This document shows, one piece after another, positions 1 to 9,826 of a DNA stretch of 53,098 bases. Source of the stretch: Nitrospirales bacterium (GTDB lineage Bacteria; Nitrospirota; Nitrospiria; Nitrospirales; UBA8639); NCBI GenBank assembly GCA_021604105.1, contig BQIW01000024.1, positions 1 to 53,098 of the forward strand. The letters are read 5' to 3'. Every line of letters begins with the position of its first letter. The first letter of the stretch is position 1. The notes under the pieces were generated by a model that was not told where the DNA came from, searched no databases, and worked only from the letters and a program-made list of their open reading frames with translations. Both the position numbers and the translations under genes were made by a program.

Positions 1-307
1 CCTTACTCGTACTCGCGCAATAGTTGGCCTTCCCAACGGGGGTAAAGCAGGCTTGCCCGTTCGGACAGTCACCATCCCCCTTACATACACACTTGCTCTG
101 TTGGCACGTGTCCGAGGCGCATTGGTTGTTCTTCGAACAACTGGCTCCCAGGGGCTTACTCGTGCTCGCACAATAGTTCGCCTTGCCAAGCGGAGTATAA
201 CAGGCTTGCCCAGTGGGACAGTCGCCGTCACTCTTACACACACATGTACCTTTTTCACATTTCCCAGACCTGCATTCCTTGTTTTTATAACACTTGTCAC
301 CGACGGC
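1..307 (-). repeat. 153-bp tandem repeat encoding 51-residue Cys-rich units
   Basis: The stretch beginning at base 2 (CTTACTCGTACTCGCGCAAT) recurs with few changes at base 155 (CTTACTCGTGCTCGCACAAT), exactly 153 bases later and in frame inside the serine hydrolase gene. Each unit encodes a CxC pair, DGDCP, GQAC, NYCASTSK and a CSKNNQC-like segment. The array may continue past the left edge. Confidence 0.8.
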
Positions 308-1735
308 GACGGTTCCCAGGAGGCCACATTTCCCAATGGGCTCTCCGTAGCACGTAAGACCAGAGCCGCAGACGCCGTTCCGACTACATGTTTCGTTACG
401 CTTCTTGCCTGACTTGCACTTGTTAATACCAATTGTCGCCACGGGACCTTTGTCGCAGTATTTGCCCTCAGCACAATCATCGTCTTCGCTACAGGTCGGT
501 TTGAGGGGTTTCCCAGTTTCAGCACTGACGCCAAACGCAATCTTAAATGCTTTGACCACCACGTCATTGAGGGTGTTTGCCCCATAGACTTCCTTATTTC
601 TTGCCCAAGTGAACTTGCCGTTGACGAGCACGACAATGCCCACCTGGTTATCCCGATGCGCATAAAAGTTCGTCGCGAATCCTTGGTGCTTGCCCCCGTG
701 GGAGAATTGAGAACCAGAAATGTCAACTCCCAGTCCATACGCGGCAGGAGGCACCTTGGTCAGCACTTCATTTATATCATCCTTCGGTATGATCTGAGTG
801 CCAGCTCTTCCATCAAGATACTCTGCTCCATCGTTCATCATCAGCGAGACTAGGCGCGCGTAGTCCACAGGATGGCAAAGCAACCCACCGGCGGCTTTGA
901 GTTTAGAAACGTTGACATCATACAGGCATACACCTCGGCTACATCCACGAGCCAGGTTGACCATGTCGGAACTGCCATCCTCATAGGTACTGTTGTTCAT
1001 GCCATAGGTCTCAAGGACATTTTGGTGCAGATAGTTTTCGAAGCGTTTGTCAGTGGCGATCTCAAGCATGGCTTCTGCCACAATGTACCCACCTCCAGAG
1101 TAGTCATACTTGGTCCCTGGTTCATGGATAGGTTTAACCGCATCATGCGCGAGATTTCGACCAAGAATGACACCTTTGAGAGGATCGCTGGAGGGGAGCC
1201 ACGGCTTATTGGCGATTCCGTGAGTGTCCAGACCTGCTGTATGGCTCAGCAAGCGTCGGGGCGTAATGTCATCAGGCCAGGTCTTGTGATCCTTGAAAAC
1301 CTTGTCGACCCACTTCGTCAAGATAGTATCGCGATGTTTCTGATTGAAACTCGTAACACTCTCGTCGAGGCTAAGTTCCCCTCGTCGCGAAGCTGCAGCA
1401 AAGCCGAATGAGGAAACCATCTTGCTCGTGGAGGCACATTGGTAGATCGTATCTGCGGTGGTGTTTTCCTTTTTCTTTTTGTTGCGATACCCATACCATT
1501 TATGAATGACTGGCTTACCATTATAAATAATGGCAAGGGACATGCCTGCCACGTCGTTTTTCTCCACGGCCTTGCTAATCGTGTAGGGATTTTTGTCGTA
1601 CAAATAAATGGATTGTTCCATCTGCTTGAAGAGAGCATCCGCCTTGTCATCTGGAACCACTTCGTAAGCAGCTGCGCCCACACTCAGAACGAGAAGTAGA
1701 CTAGTAAAAGTCAGCAGAGTCTTGAAGTATCTCAT
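1..1735 (-). CDS. Secreted serine hydrolase (beta-lactamase fold) with cysteine-rich repeat tail, partial
   Basis: An uninterrupted frame starts at ATG 1735 behind a GGGAG ribosome site and is still open at the window edge (about 578 codons seen). Residues 1-22 look like a signal peptide. The class C beta-lactamase/penicillin-binding fold is shown by STSK at 102-105 (nucleophile Ser102, Lys105), YSG at 212-214 and HGG at 346-348, with RLLSHTAGLDTHG at 161-173, typical of beta-lactamase-related esterases and D-aminopeptidases. From about residue 415 the chain changes to a tail with many cysteines containing a 51-residue unit (CVCK.DGDCP.GQAC). The catalytic domain family is clear; the substrate is not. 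The tail probably binds a surface or partner, held by disulfides. The C-terminus lies outside the window. Confidence 0.85.
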   Translation of the reverse strand, partial: MRYFKTLLTFTSLLLVLSVGAAAYEVVPDDKADALFKQMEQSIYLYDKNPYTISKAVEKNDVAGMSLAIIYNGKPVIHKWYGYRNKKKKENTTADTIYQCASTSKMVSSFGFAAASRRGELSLDESVTSFNQKHRDTILTKWVDKVFKDHKTWPDDITPRRLLSHTAGLDTHGIANKPWLPSSDPLKGVILGRNLAHDAVKPIHEPGTKYDYSGGGYIVAEAMLEIATDKRFENYLHQNVLETYGMNNSTYEDGSSDMVNLARGCSRGVCLYDVNVSKLKAAGGLLCHPVDYARLVSLMMNDGAEYLDGRAGTQIIPKDDINEVLTKVPPAAYGLGVDISGSQFSHGGKHQGFATNFYAHRDNQVGIVVLVNGKFTWARNKEVYGANTLNDVVVKAFKIAFGVSAETGKPLKPTCSEDDDCAEGKYCDKGPVATIGINKCKSGKKRNETCSRNGVCGSGLTCYGEPIGKCGLLGTVAVGDKCYKNKECRSGKCEKGTCVCKSDGDCPTGQACYTPLGKANYCASTSKPLGASCSKNNQCASDTCQQSKCVCKGDGDCPNGQACFTPVGKANYCASTSK

Positions 1736-1823
1736 GAGTCTCCCATTTTCAGCCGATCATTTCAGGGCCCCATGCAGAGGCTCGGTACAGCTTTTTTACT
1801 TTTAGCCCTTAAGAAATCTCTTT

Positions 1824-2675
1824 TTAATCGCGTATATTCCCTTCACTTGCAAGTAACGGTTCAATGATTCTTGAGAAGGCTGATAAAGGTTTAGTTCCAC
1901 TCACTTCTTGGGCATCTGTAAGATGTCCGTTTTCTACTCGTCCAATAAAAAACGTCGGAGTTCCGTTCACCCCAATCTCTTGTCCGTAAACCACGTCCGC
2001 ATCAACTTTTTGTGCTTGCTCAGGGCTGATTACACATGATTCAAACTGATCCATGTTGAGTCCCAAAGACCGGGCTAATTTTTGATATAAGCCATCCCCA
2101 AGCTCGGATTGATTGGAAAAAAGCTGATGGTTCATCTGCCAGTAGGCATCCTGTTTCCCTGCACAATTCGCAGCAATAGCCGCCCCTTTGGCATAGGCAT
2201 GAAAGTCCAACGGGAAATCTCGAAGGGCATATTGCACTTTTCCTGTATCGATATATTCTTTTTTCAGGTTTTCAAATGTTTCTGAATGATATTGAGCACA
2301 ATAGGGACATTGATAATCTGTAAACTCGACAATGGCAACTTTCGCCTGCTGACTACCAAGGATAGGATCATCTTTCTTGAGTTCAACATTGCCAAAAACC
2401 GAAGGAAGTGGGGCCGCAGCACGGGGGAGATTGGAGTTTCCCTTTAATTCGCTCACCGATTTACGAACTTCTGCAAGTTCTTTCCGGACATCCCTCAGTT
2501 CGTTTTGAATTTCGATGAGTTGTCGAAGGATAAAAACATCTGTTGTTTCAACAGAGGAAGGAATCGGAGGTTCCTGAGCAAAGAGCAGGAGAGGCAAGAG
2601 CAGAATGGATCCTAATAGCCCTCCACCCATCCGCCACGTGAAATATGTCGTGGAATTATTGCGTTGTTTTGGCAT
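1824..2675 (-). CDS. DsbA-family thiol oxidoreductase, membrane-anchored or secreted
   Basis: 283 residues from ATG 2675. A hydrophobic segment at about residues 17-33 is a signal peptide or anchor. Residues 48-80 form a heptad-like charged stretch likely to be a coiled coil. A thioredoxin-fold domain begins near residue 95 with FTDYQCPYCAQYH, giving a CPYC redox pair at 123-126, and GVNGTPTFFIG near 236 supplies the cis-proline loop. This matches the DsbA-like Thioredoxin_4 group (BdbD/ScoI-like), which oxidises or isomerises disulfides in the periplasm. The upstream coiled coil could mediate dimerisation as in DsbC/ScsC proteins. The cysteine-rich hydrolase just downstream is a plausible substrate, which is inference from proximity only. 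Confidence 0.85.
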   Translation of the reverse strand: MPKQRNNSTTYFTWRMGGGLLGSILLLPLLLFAQEPPIPSSVETTDVFILRQLIEIQNELRDVRKELAEVRKSVSELKGNSNLPRAAAPLPSVFGNVELKKDDPILGSQQAKVAIVEFTDYQCPYCAQYHSETFENLKKEYIDTGKVQYALRDFPLDFHAYAKGAAIAANCAGKQDAYWQMNHQLFSNQSELGDGLYQKLARSLGLNMDQFESCVISPEQAQKVDADVVYGQEIGVNGTPTFFIGRVENGHLTDAQEVSGTKPLSAFSRIIEPLLASEGNIRD

Positions 2676-2946
2676 CGGTCCCCACCTTTCAAGTGAGGAA
2701 CCTTACTATTCTTTTTAAAAAAAATAAAGAATATTGCAAAAATAATGGAACCCTAACCGACATTACACAGAATGAAAACAAATATTGAGTATCAATTGGC
2801 AAAATGTTGGGCTTGAGGAGGTTGTGGAAGGAGTGATCAAAACCCCTTTAACTCCATGTTCTAATCAGGACGCACCCGTCCACTAATTTCATGGAAAGAG
2901 ATTAAACTAATTAAAAAATGGGAGGGGTCGTTAAGAATGAATATGG

Positions 2947-3819
2947 CTAGGCATGCAGAACGCTTTTGACCGTTTCCCCTATTTCTGCGGGATTCTTGAC
3001 GACAGTCACACCAGCCGATTCCAGAGAGGCCATTTTATCAGCCGCTGTACCTTTTCCTCCGGTGATAATGGCCCCGGCATGGCCCATCCGTCTTCCGGGA
3101 GGTGCCGTAATTCCGGCAATGAAACTCACGACCGGCTTGGTCATCTCTTTTTGAATATAGGCTGCAGCCCGTTCTTCGGCATCGCCACCAATTTCTCCAA
3201 TCATCACGACCGCTTCGGTTTCGTCGTCCTCCTGGAACATGTGCAACAAATCGATATACCCGGTTCCAATGAGGGGATCGCCACCAATGCCGACGCAGGT
3301 CGTTTCGCCAAGGCCTAAATTGGTCAGCTGATTGACGGCTTCGTAAGTTAAGGTACCGCTTCGTGAAATCACGCCGACTCGCCCTTTTTTATGAATGAAT
3401 CCTGGCATGATCCCGATTTTACACTCCTCAGCCGTGATTATTCCTGGACAATTGGGGCCAATCAGACGCGTGGTCTTCCCATAGAGCGCCCGCTGCACCC
3501 GAACCATATCATTGACAGGAATCCCCTCGGTAATGCAAATAATCAGCCATATACCGGCATCAGCCGCTTCTAAAATTGCATCGGCGGCAAAAGGGGGTGG
3601 AACAAAGATCAACGACGTAGTGGCTTCAGTCTTCTTGACGGCTTCACGAACGGTATTAAACACCGGGATGCCCTCTACTTCCTGACCGGCTTTGCCAGGC
3701 GTCACGCCGGCCACGACTTGCGTTCCGTATGCTTTGCATTGGGTCGCGTGAAACGACCCCTCTTTGCCGGTGATTCCTTGAACGACAACCCGGGTATTTT
3801 TATTCACCAAAATGCTCAT
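2947..3819 (-). CDS. sucD: Succinyl-CoA synthetase alpha subunit
   Basis: 290 residues, normal family length, from ATG 3819. N-terminal CoA-binding Rossmann domain ([14 protein letters not shown] at about 11-24) and the phosphohistidine loop [17 protein letters not shown] with the catalytic His near 247. Interconverts succinate + CoA + ATP with succinyl-CoA; in the reductive TCA direction it makes succinyl-CoA for carboxylation to 2-oxoglutarate. It is the last gene of the block aclB-aclA-acn-frdB-frdA-sucC-sucD, 50 bases downstream of sucC. No clear intrinsic terminator follows. Confidence 0.97.
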   Translation of the reverse strand: MSILVNKNTRVVVQGITGKEGSFHATQCKAYGTQVVAGVTPGKAGQEVEGIPVFNTVREAVKKTEATTSLIFVPPPFAADAILEAADAGIWLIICITEGIPVNDMVRVQRALYGKTTRLIGPNCPGIITAEECKIGIMPGFIHKKGRVGVISRSGTLTYEAVNQLTNLGLGETTCVGIGGDPLIGTGYIDLLHMFQEDDETEAVVMIGEIGGDAEERAAAYIQKEMTKPVVSFIAGITAPPGRRMGHAGAIITGGKGTAADKMASLESAGVTVVKNPAEIGETVKSVLHA

Positions 3820-3869
3820 GCCAGATCACCTTTCACCAATCAAGGAGAATATTTCCACAATCAGGTTAC

Positions 3870-5045
3870 CTATTTCTTTTTTCTGAGAGCGACAATACGT
3901 TGAGCGGCTTCCCAGAGGTCAGCGACTCCTTCCACTTTCAAGCCTGATTCGGCCAGAAGCTTTCGGCCTTCTTCCGCATTGGTTCCTTGAAGTCGAACAA
4001 CAACAGGGAGCTTGATGCCGACTTCCTTCGCCGCATCAATCACTCCATGGGCAATACGCTCGCAACGCACAATTCCACCGAAAATATTAATGAATATGCC
4101 CTTAACCTTTTTATCTTTCAACAGGATACGAAATCCGGCTGCGACCGTTTCTTTTGTCGCCCCACCGCCTACATCTAAAAAATTCGCCGGTTCGGATCCC
4201 GCCAACTTAATGACGTCCATGGTTGCCATCGCCAAACCCGCCCCATTGACCATGCAACCGATGTCCCCGTCAAGTTTGACATAGTTTAGATTATTGTTTC
4301 CCGCTTCAATTTCTAACGGCTCTTCTTCGTGCAGGTCTCTAAACTTTTGAATATCGGAGTGTTTAAATAACGCACTGTCATCAATTGAAACTTTTCCATC
4401 CAACGCGATCAGACGTTTATCCGTGGTGATGACCAATGGATTAATTTCCACGAGCGATGCGTTTTTTTCCATAAACAGCCGGTACAGATTTTCCAACATT
4501 TGGAAAAATGGCTTCACCACCGCCGGCTCAAGCTCTGGAAGCCCCAAGCCGAAAGCCAGATTTCTTCCATTGTACCCTTGGAATCCGACCGCCGGATCAA
4601 TGGACTCTCTCAGCAATTTATCCGGTGAATGTTCAGCAACTTCCTCAATGTCCATGCCACCTTCTGTACTGGCAATGAATGTCGGAAAGCCTGATTCCCG
4701 GTCGACCAGTAAGCTCAAATACAATTCCTTAGCAATCCCTGCACCTTCTTCGATGAGTAGGCGCCGAACTTTTCGACCCTTGGGACCGGTCTGATGTGTC
4801 ACCAGATTTTTCCCGAGAATTTCCTTGGCCAATTCAGGCACTTCAGCTCTATTTTTGGTTAATTTGACCCCGCCGGCTTTGCCACGCCCACCCGCATGGA
4901 TCTGAGCTTTCACAACAAATACCGGGGTATCAAGAACCGAGGCCCACTTTTCAGCCGCTTTGACGTTTTTGATTTCCTTGCCTTTTGGTACAGGAATCCC
5001 AAACTGTGCAAAGAGCTGCTTGGCTTGAAACTCGTGAATATTCAT
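3870..5045 (-). CDS. sucC: Succinyl-CoA synthetase beta subunit
   Basis: 391 residues from ATG 5045, with an AAGAGGA ribosome site seven bases upstream. It begins MNIHEFQAKQLFAQFGIPVP, typical of the ATP-grasp N-terminus. Further signatures are VVKAQIHAGGRGKAGGVK (about 44-61), EINPLV near 200 and the C-terminal GGIVRCERIA power-helix region. It pairs with sucD to form the heteromeric ATP- or GTP-dependent ligase. Its position directly after fumarate reductase fits the succinate to succinyl-CoA step of the reductive cycle. Confidence 0.97.
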   Translation of the reverse strand: MNIHEFQAKQLFAQFGIPVPKGKEIKNVKAAEKWASVLDTPVFVVKAQIHAGGRGKAGGVKLTKNRAEVPELAKEILGKNLVTHQTGPKGRKVRRLLIEEGAGIAKELYLSLLVDRESGFPTFIASTEGGMDIEEVAEHSPDKLLRESIDPAVGFQGYNGRNLAFGLGLPELEPAVVKPFFQMLENLYRLFMEKNASLVEINPLVITTDKRLIALDGKVSIDDSALFKHSDIQKFRDLHEEEPLEIEAGNNNLNYVKLDGDIGCMVNGAGLAMATMDVIKLAGSEPANFLDVGGGATKETVAAGFRILLKDKKVKGIFINIFGGIVRCERIAHGVIDAAKEVGIKLPVVVRLQGTNAEEGRKLLAESGLKVEGVADLWEAAQRIVALRKKK

Positions 5046-5127
5046 AAATCCTCTTCGTAGGTTCTACAGCTCAAATCGGAACATTGGGCGATGACAACAT
5101 TCCGCTTGATGATCATCGACTTGATAA

Positions 5128-6705
5128 TTATTTATTGGTGTAGGCCGGCAAGACCATGGGGGAGATAATGCCAGCAGACACATGGTGCCGTTTCGCTTCA
5201 GCTCGAAATCGCTTCAGATGTTCTAAGGTCAACGAGCTTTTGGGCAAAGATTTTGAACGCTCTGCTGCAAGAATACCCGTCCGCTTGCCAAACACCATTA
5301 GGTCCAACAACGAATTCCCCATGAGCCGGTTTCGCCCGTGTAATCCGCCGGAGGCCTCTCCCGCCACAAATAAATTGGCCACAGGCGTTTCTCCATTCAC
5401 ATCAATCTTGACGCCCCCATTTTGGTAATGCAGCGTAGGATAAATCAGCACCGGATCTTTCCGGATATCGACCTGGTAGCGTTCATACTGCCGAACCATC
5501 GCGGGAAAATGTTTGTCCAACGTTCCCGGCCCATGTTCCACATCTAACAGCGGCGTATCCAGCCAAACGCCCACTCTTCCTGATGGTGTTCGAACGCCCC
5601 GTCCTTCTTCACATTCCCGAATGATCGACGAGGACACGACATCACGGGTATCCAATTCATTCACAAAGCGCTCGCCCTTCCCATTCACCAAATGCCCGCC
5701 TTCAGACCGAATGCCTTCTGTCACCAGCGCACCGACTAATTGCTCAGGATACACGCCACCTGAAGGATGATATTGAAAGGTATCGATTTGAACGAGAGGC
5801 ACGCCGAGGCGATAGGCCAGGACCAGCGCATCCCCTGTCGCCCCGAAGTGATTGCTGGTTGGAAATCCCTGAATGTGTACCCGGCCAATTCCGCCTGTTG
5901 CCAGGATCACCGTTTTAGCCGCAACGACGATGAACCGATTGTTGTCTAAGTCCTTCAGTACCGCTCCCGTGCAAGCTCCATTGGCATCGCTTAATAATTC
6001 CACGGCAGCGACAAATTCCAACAAAGGAACCTTCTGGTTGAGGACTTCGTCTTTCAACACCCGCATGATTTCCAAACCAGTATAGTCGGAGCAGGTTAAC
6101 AGCCTGGCCTTTGAGCTTCCTCCCCCCTTTTTTACATGCAAATTTCCATCAGCATCCCGATCGAATAAGACACCCAATTCCAACAACCATTTCGCTATAG
6201 ACGGTCCTTCTTCCACCATGACTTTTAACAACTGGTGGTCATTTTTCATGTGCCCACCCTTTAAGGTGTCCAAGAAATGCTGAACAGGGGAATCGTCCGA
6301 ACCGACAGCAATTTGCATCCCGCCTTGGGCCATAACCGAGTTGGAATCCCCCAGGCGCAACTTTGTGGCCAGTAACACATTTGCTCCCTGGGCATGGGCA
6401 TGGAGCGCCGACGCGCACCCCGCTCCTCCTCCACCAACGACCAGGACATCTACGGAGTAATCAGGAGTAAGGTTAAGGTCGGCTGGAACCGGGCTCTCGC
6501 CTTCCAACAACGTCGCCACTTCGGCCACGGTTGATTGACCGGCATTCGGGCCAAAAACAATCGGCCGGTAGGCATGAGCCCGATGATCAGGATGGTATTT
6601 CTGGATAAGGGCATCCCGTTCGGCTGGAGAAAGCTTTGGATAACTTTTAGACCGACGGGCGTCTCGAGTTTGATGAACTACATTTCTCTGTTCGGTGAGT
6701 TCCAT
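5128..6705 (-). CDS. frdA: Fumarate reductase/succinate dehydrogenase flavoprotein subunit
   Basis: 525 residues. The FAD-binding dinucleotide fold VLVVGGGGAGCASALHA lies at about 88-104. The substrate/capping region QYHPSGGVYPEQL followed by TEGIRSEGG, and the C-terminal HGRNRLMGNSLLDLMVFGKR, are typical of FrdA/SdhA. The segment matching the covalent-flavin loop reads GDSNSVMAQGG, where E. coli FrdA has the flavin-linking histidine in RSHTVAAEGG; an Asn stands in its place, so FAD is probably bound non-covalently. It directly follows frdB (21 bases) and no membrane-anchor gene is nearby, so the enzyme may be soluble. Annotated start ATG 6705 has no obvious ribosome site. Confidence 0.88.
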   Translation of the reverse strand: MELTEQRNVVHQTRDARRSKSYPKLSPAERDALIQKYHPDHRAHAYRPIVFGPNAGQSTVAEVATLLEGESPVPADLNLTPDYSVDVLVVGGGGAGCASALHAHAQGANVLLATKLRLGDSNSVMAQGGMQIAVGSDDSPVQHFLDTLKGGHMKNDHQLLKVMVEEGPSIAKWLLELGVLFDRDADGNLHVKKGGGSSKARLLTCSDYTGLEIMRVLKDEVLNQKVPLLEFVAAVELLSDANGACTGAVLKDLDNNRFIVVAAKTVILATGGIGRVHIQGFPTSNHFGATGDALVLAYRLGVPLVQIDTFQYHPSGGVYPEQLVGALVTEGIRSEGGHLVNGKGERFVNELDTRDVVSSSIIRECEEGRGVRTPSGRVGVWLDTPLLDVEHGPGTLDKHFPAMVRQYERYQVDIRKDPVLIYPTLHYQNGGVKIDVNGETPVANLFVAGEASGGLHGRNRLMGNSLLDLMVFGKRTGILAAERSKSLPKSSLTLEHLKRFRAEAKRHHVSAGIISPMVLPAYTNK

Positions 6706-6726
6706 GGGAAAAGCGAGAAAAACAAT

Positions 6727-7443
6727 TTAGGTTGTGGCGGCGGAGGTGTTTTGTAATTCCTCATCGGACAACTTGAGGATACGATCCCATTCCTGCTGAA
6801 AACGTCCATCGGTAATCTCTTGAATACGTTTCGATAGGCCTTCCGGTTTCTCGGTAAAATGCACGCCTTGAGCCCGACTGGCATAGAGCGCGACCAGATT
6901 GGGAGCAATATCTGCGATACAGACTGGCGCGCACATTCCACACATGACACAATCCATGAACATTTCCGAGACCGCTTTAAAATCACCAAACACCGCTTTC
7001 CACACCCCTTCCCGCACATCAATATGTTGTGGGCAGGCTTCGGTACAGGCATTACAGTTCCGACATAAGGGGGCTTCAGGATAGAGCGAAAATAAATCCT
7101 GCTTGGGATCTTTGAGCTCAAGAAGGTTGTAGGTCGCTTTCCTCGCCGGAAACGCCGGCATAAAGGAAAAGGACATACCATCCTCGACTGCCATCGAACA
7201 GGCCAAACAAGTTTTAACCTTGGGATCGTCTTTCGTACGGTAATAGGTCGCACAGGCTCCACAAAATCCGCCCAAGCATCCAACCCCACGAATCACATCC
7301 TGCCCGACATACCACAAGGCCTTGATCAGGGTGATCCCGGCTGGAACCTGGAACGGTTTTCCTTCAATCTCCACTGTCACCATCTTGGGTTGGAGATTCT
7401 CTTCTCGATCAAGAGTGTTTTTTATATCCAATGTATCAGGCAT
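6727..7443 (-). CDS. frdB: Fumarate reductase iron-sulfur subunit
   Basis: 238 residues from ATG 7443. The N-terminal ferredoxin-like domain carries GCLGGFCGAC and, after an insertion, KTCLAC, ligands for a [2Fe-2S] cluster. The C-terminal domain has CRNCNACTEACP and CVMCGMCAPVC for two further Fe-S clusters. The domain order is that of FrdB/SdhB/TfrB proteins. It shuttles electrons to the FrdA flavin for fumarate reduction in the rTCA cycle. The spacing of the first cluster differs from the E. coli protein. There is no CCG-domain extension, so the electron donor (quinol, NADH or ferredoxin) cannot be read from the sequence. Confidence 0.87.
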   Translation of the reverse strand: MPDTLDIKNTLDREENLQPKMVTVEIEGKPFQVPAGITLIKALWYVGQDVIRGVGCLGGFCGACATYYRTKDDPKVKTCLACSMAVEDGMSFSFMPAFPARKATYNLLELKDPKQDLFSLYPEAPLCRNCNACTEACPQHIDVREGVWKAVFGDFKAVSEMFMDCVMCGMCAPVCIADIAPNLVALYASRAQGVHFTEKPEGLSKRIQEITDGRFQQEWDRILKLSDEELQNTSAATT

Positions 7444-7516
7444 AACTCAGTGATAGTACCTTATACGATTGACAAATTTCTTGCCATGGGCTTCACCCGG
7501 CGCACCTAAATGGGTA

Positions 7517-9763
7517 TTAATTTAATGCATTTAATGCGGAACCAGCCTTAAACCACGCAATCTGTTGTTCGGTCATACTATGATTGGCTTGAATGACCAC
7601 CTCCTGACCATCCTTCTTATGAAGGACGACCTGCACTGGTTGGCCTGGTGCCAGTCCACTTACCCCTTTTACACTGATCCGGTCTTCCTGTTCAATTTGG
7701 TCATAATCCTTCGGATTCGCAAACGTCAGCGGAAGAATGCCTTGCTTCTTGAGATTGGTCTCATGAATACGAGCAAAACTTTTTGTCAGAACCGCTTTGA
7801 CGCCCAAAAATCGTGGAGACATAGCCGCATGCTCACGACTGCTCCCTTCACCATAGTTTTCATCTCCCACCACAAACGACCCCAATCCTTTTTCTTTGTA
7901 CCTTCGGGCAATTTGCGCAAGAGTCAATCCTGACTCTCCGGTTAAGACATCATTGCCTTTTCCCGCCTCGTCTGAAAAGGCATTGTTGGCTCCAAGAAAC
8001 ATGTTGTCACTGATCTTGTCCAAATGTCCCCGAAATTTGAGCCACGGACCGGCGGGAGAGATATGATCAGTCGTGGTCTTCCCTTTGGTTTTAATCAATA
8101 ACGGCAACTTTTCAAAATCTTTTCCATCCCATTTTGGGAAGGGTTTTAATAATTGCAATCGCTCGCTGGTGGGTGGAATGTCCACTTGAAGCTGAGAACC
8201 ATCCTCCGCAGGTTGGACCAAACCTTCTTCCCCTTTCGCAAAACCCTTAGCCGGCAATTCGTCTCCCTGAGGTGCCGCAAACTTGAAGTCTTTCCCATCT
8301 GCGGTTTTCAATGTGCCCTTGATCGGATCAAAACCCAGATCACCTGAAAACGCATAAGCCGTGACCACTTCCGGACTGGCCAGGAACGATAACGTGTCAC
8401 TTACCCCATCATTTCGGCCGGGAAAGTTTCGATTAAACGTACTGACAATAGAGTCGGCTTTGCCTTTCACGGCATCCGCTCGTTTCCATTGGCCAATGCA
8501 AGGTCCACAGGCATTTGCTAGAACGGTTGCCCCCATACTTTCAAAGGTCTCCAAAAATCCTTCGCGCTTCATGGTATGATAAATCCGTTCTGATCCCGGG
8601 CTGACCAGGAAGGCCGTTTTGGCTTTAAGTCCAGCTTGCAGCCCTTGCTTGGCAATATGCGCCGCCCGACCGATGTCTTCATATGAAGAATTGGTACAGC
8701 TTCCAACCAACGTCGCTTTTAACTGAACGGGATACCCTTTTTCTTTGGCTTCCGCTGCCATTTTTGAGATAGGTCGCGCCAGATCAGGGGTATGGGGACC
8801 CACAACATGCGGCTCAAGAGTGGACAGATCGATTTCAACAATTTCATCAAAATATTTTTCCGGAGACTGATAGACCTCAGGATCCGCAACCAACATGTCC
8901 CGATTGGCTGCTGCCAATTTGGCAATGTCAGCCCGCTCCGTGATATTCAAGTACGCCACCATTTTTTCATCGAACGGGAATATTGAAGTGGTGGCTCCCA
9001 GCTCAGCCCCCATATTGGTAATCGTGCCTTTGCCTGTCGCACTGATGGTTTCCGCACCAGGGCCAAAGTATTCCACAATCTTATTGGTTCCACCCTTCAC
9101 AGTCAGGAGGCCACAAATATACAAAATGACATCTTTTGGCGAAGCCCAGCCATTCAGCTTTCCGGTTAACTTCACGCCAATGAGTTTAGGGTGAAGGACC
9201 TCCCATGGGAGACCCGCCATCACCTCTCCTGCATCGGCGCCACCGACACCGATCGCCAACATTCCCAACCCGCCACCGTTTGGCGTGTGTGAATCGGTTC
9301 CAATGATCAATCCGCCAGGAAATGCGTAATTTTCCAGCACCACCTGATGGATGATTCCGGCCCCCGGTTTCCAGAATCCAATCCCATATTTTTTTGCGGC
9401 CGAGGCTAAAAAATTATAGACTTCCCTGTTTTCATCACACGCGCGTAAAAGATCTTTTTCCGATCCGACTTCAGCCCGGATCAAGTGATCGCAATGAATG
9501 GTACTCGGAACAGCGACTTTATTTTTTCCCGCTTGCATAAACTGCAACATAGCCATTTGGGCTGTCGCATCCTGCATCGCAACTCTATCGGGACGAAGAG
9601 CCAACATGGCCTTTCCGCCTTCCCAGACTTGGGTATCGAAATTATCAGCATGGCTGACCAGGATTTTTTCTGTCAGGGTAAGAGGACGCCCAAATTTTTT
9701 GCGAGCTTTGTCCACAATTGCCGGCATTGAAGCATATAGTTTTTCGACCATTTCTAGGGACAT
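7517..9763 (-). CDS. acn: Aconitate hydratase
   Basis: 748 residues from ATG 9763, chosen because AGGAGAAGG sits just upstream; a TTG further out at 9802 lacks such a site. Family signatures: GTDSHTPNGGGLGMLAIGVGG, the cluster ligand Cys in GSCTNSSYEDIGR, the second ligand pair in NACGPCIGQW, and GDENYGEGSSREHAA in the swivelling C-terminal domain. Length and motifs point to the mitochondrial-type aconitase rather than the larger AcnA/IRP form. It interconverts citrate and isocitrate; here it sits between ATP-citrate lyase and fumarate reductase in one operon and would run isocitrate to citrate for the reductive cycle. Confidence 0.96.
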   Translation of the reverse strand: MSLEMVEKLYASMPAIVDKARKKFGRPLTLTEKILVSHADNFDTQVWEGGKAMLALRPDRVAMQDATAQMAMLQFMQAGKNKVAVPSTIHCDHLIRAEVGSEKDLLRACDENREVYNFLASAAKKYGIGFWKPGAGIIHQVVLENYAFPGGLIIGTDSHTPNGGGLGMLAIGVGGADAGEVMAGLPWEVLHPKLIGVKLTGKLNGWASPKDVILYICGLLTVKGGTNKIVEYFGPGAETISATGKGTITNMGAELGATTSIFPFDEKMVAYLNITERADIAKLAAANRDMLVADPEVYQSPEKYFDEIVEIDLSTLEPHVVGPHTPDLARPISKMAAEAKEKGYPVQLKATLVGSCTNSSYEDIGRAAHIAKQGLQAGLKAKTAFLVSPGSERIYHTMKREGFLETFESMGATVLANACGPCIGQWKRADAVKGKADSIVSTFNRNFPGRNDGVSDTLSFLASPEVVTAYAFSGDLGFDPIKGTLKTADGKDFKFAAPQGDELPAKGFAKGEEGLVQPAEDGSQLQVDIPPTSERLQLLKPFPKWDGKDFEKLPLLIKTKGKTTTDHISPAGPWLKFRGHLDKISDNMFLGANNAFSDEAGKGNDVLTGESGLTLAQIARRYKEKGLGSFVVGDENYGEGSSREHAAMSPRFLGVKAVLTKSFARIHETNLKKQGILPLTFANPKDYDQIEQEDRISVKGVSGLAPGQPVQVVLHKKDGQEVVIQANHSMTEQQIAWFKAGSALNALN

Positions 9764-9826
9764 AGCACCTTCTCCTGGGTTCGGTTCATGGATAAGATTC
9801 AACCAATAAGTCCACTCACATTATCA

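Noticed and set aside
872-1411. 179-codon plus-strand frame at the left end
   Set aside because: It is antisense to the serine hydrolase, whose continuous frame contains all catalytic motifs in order.
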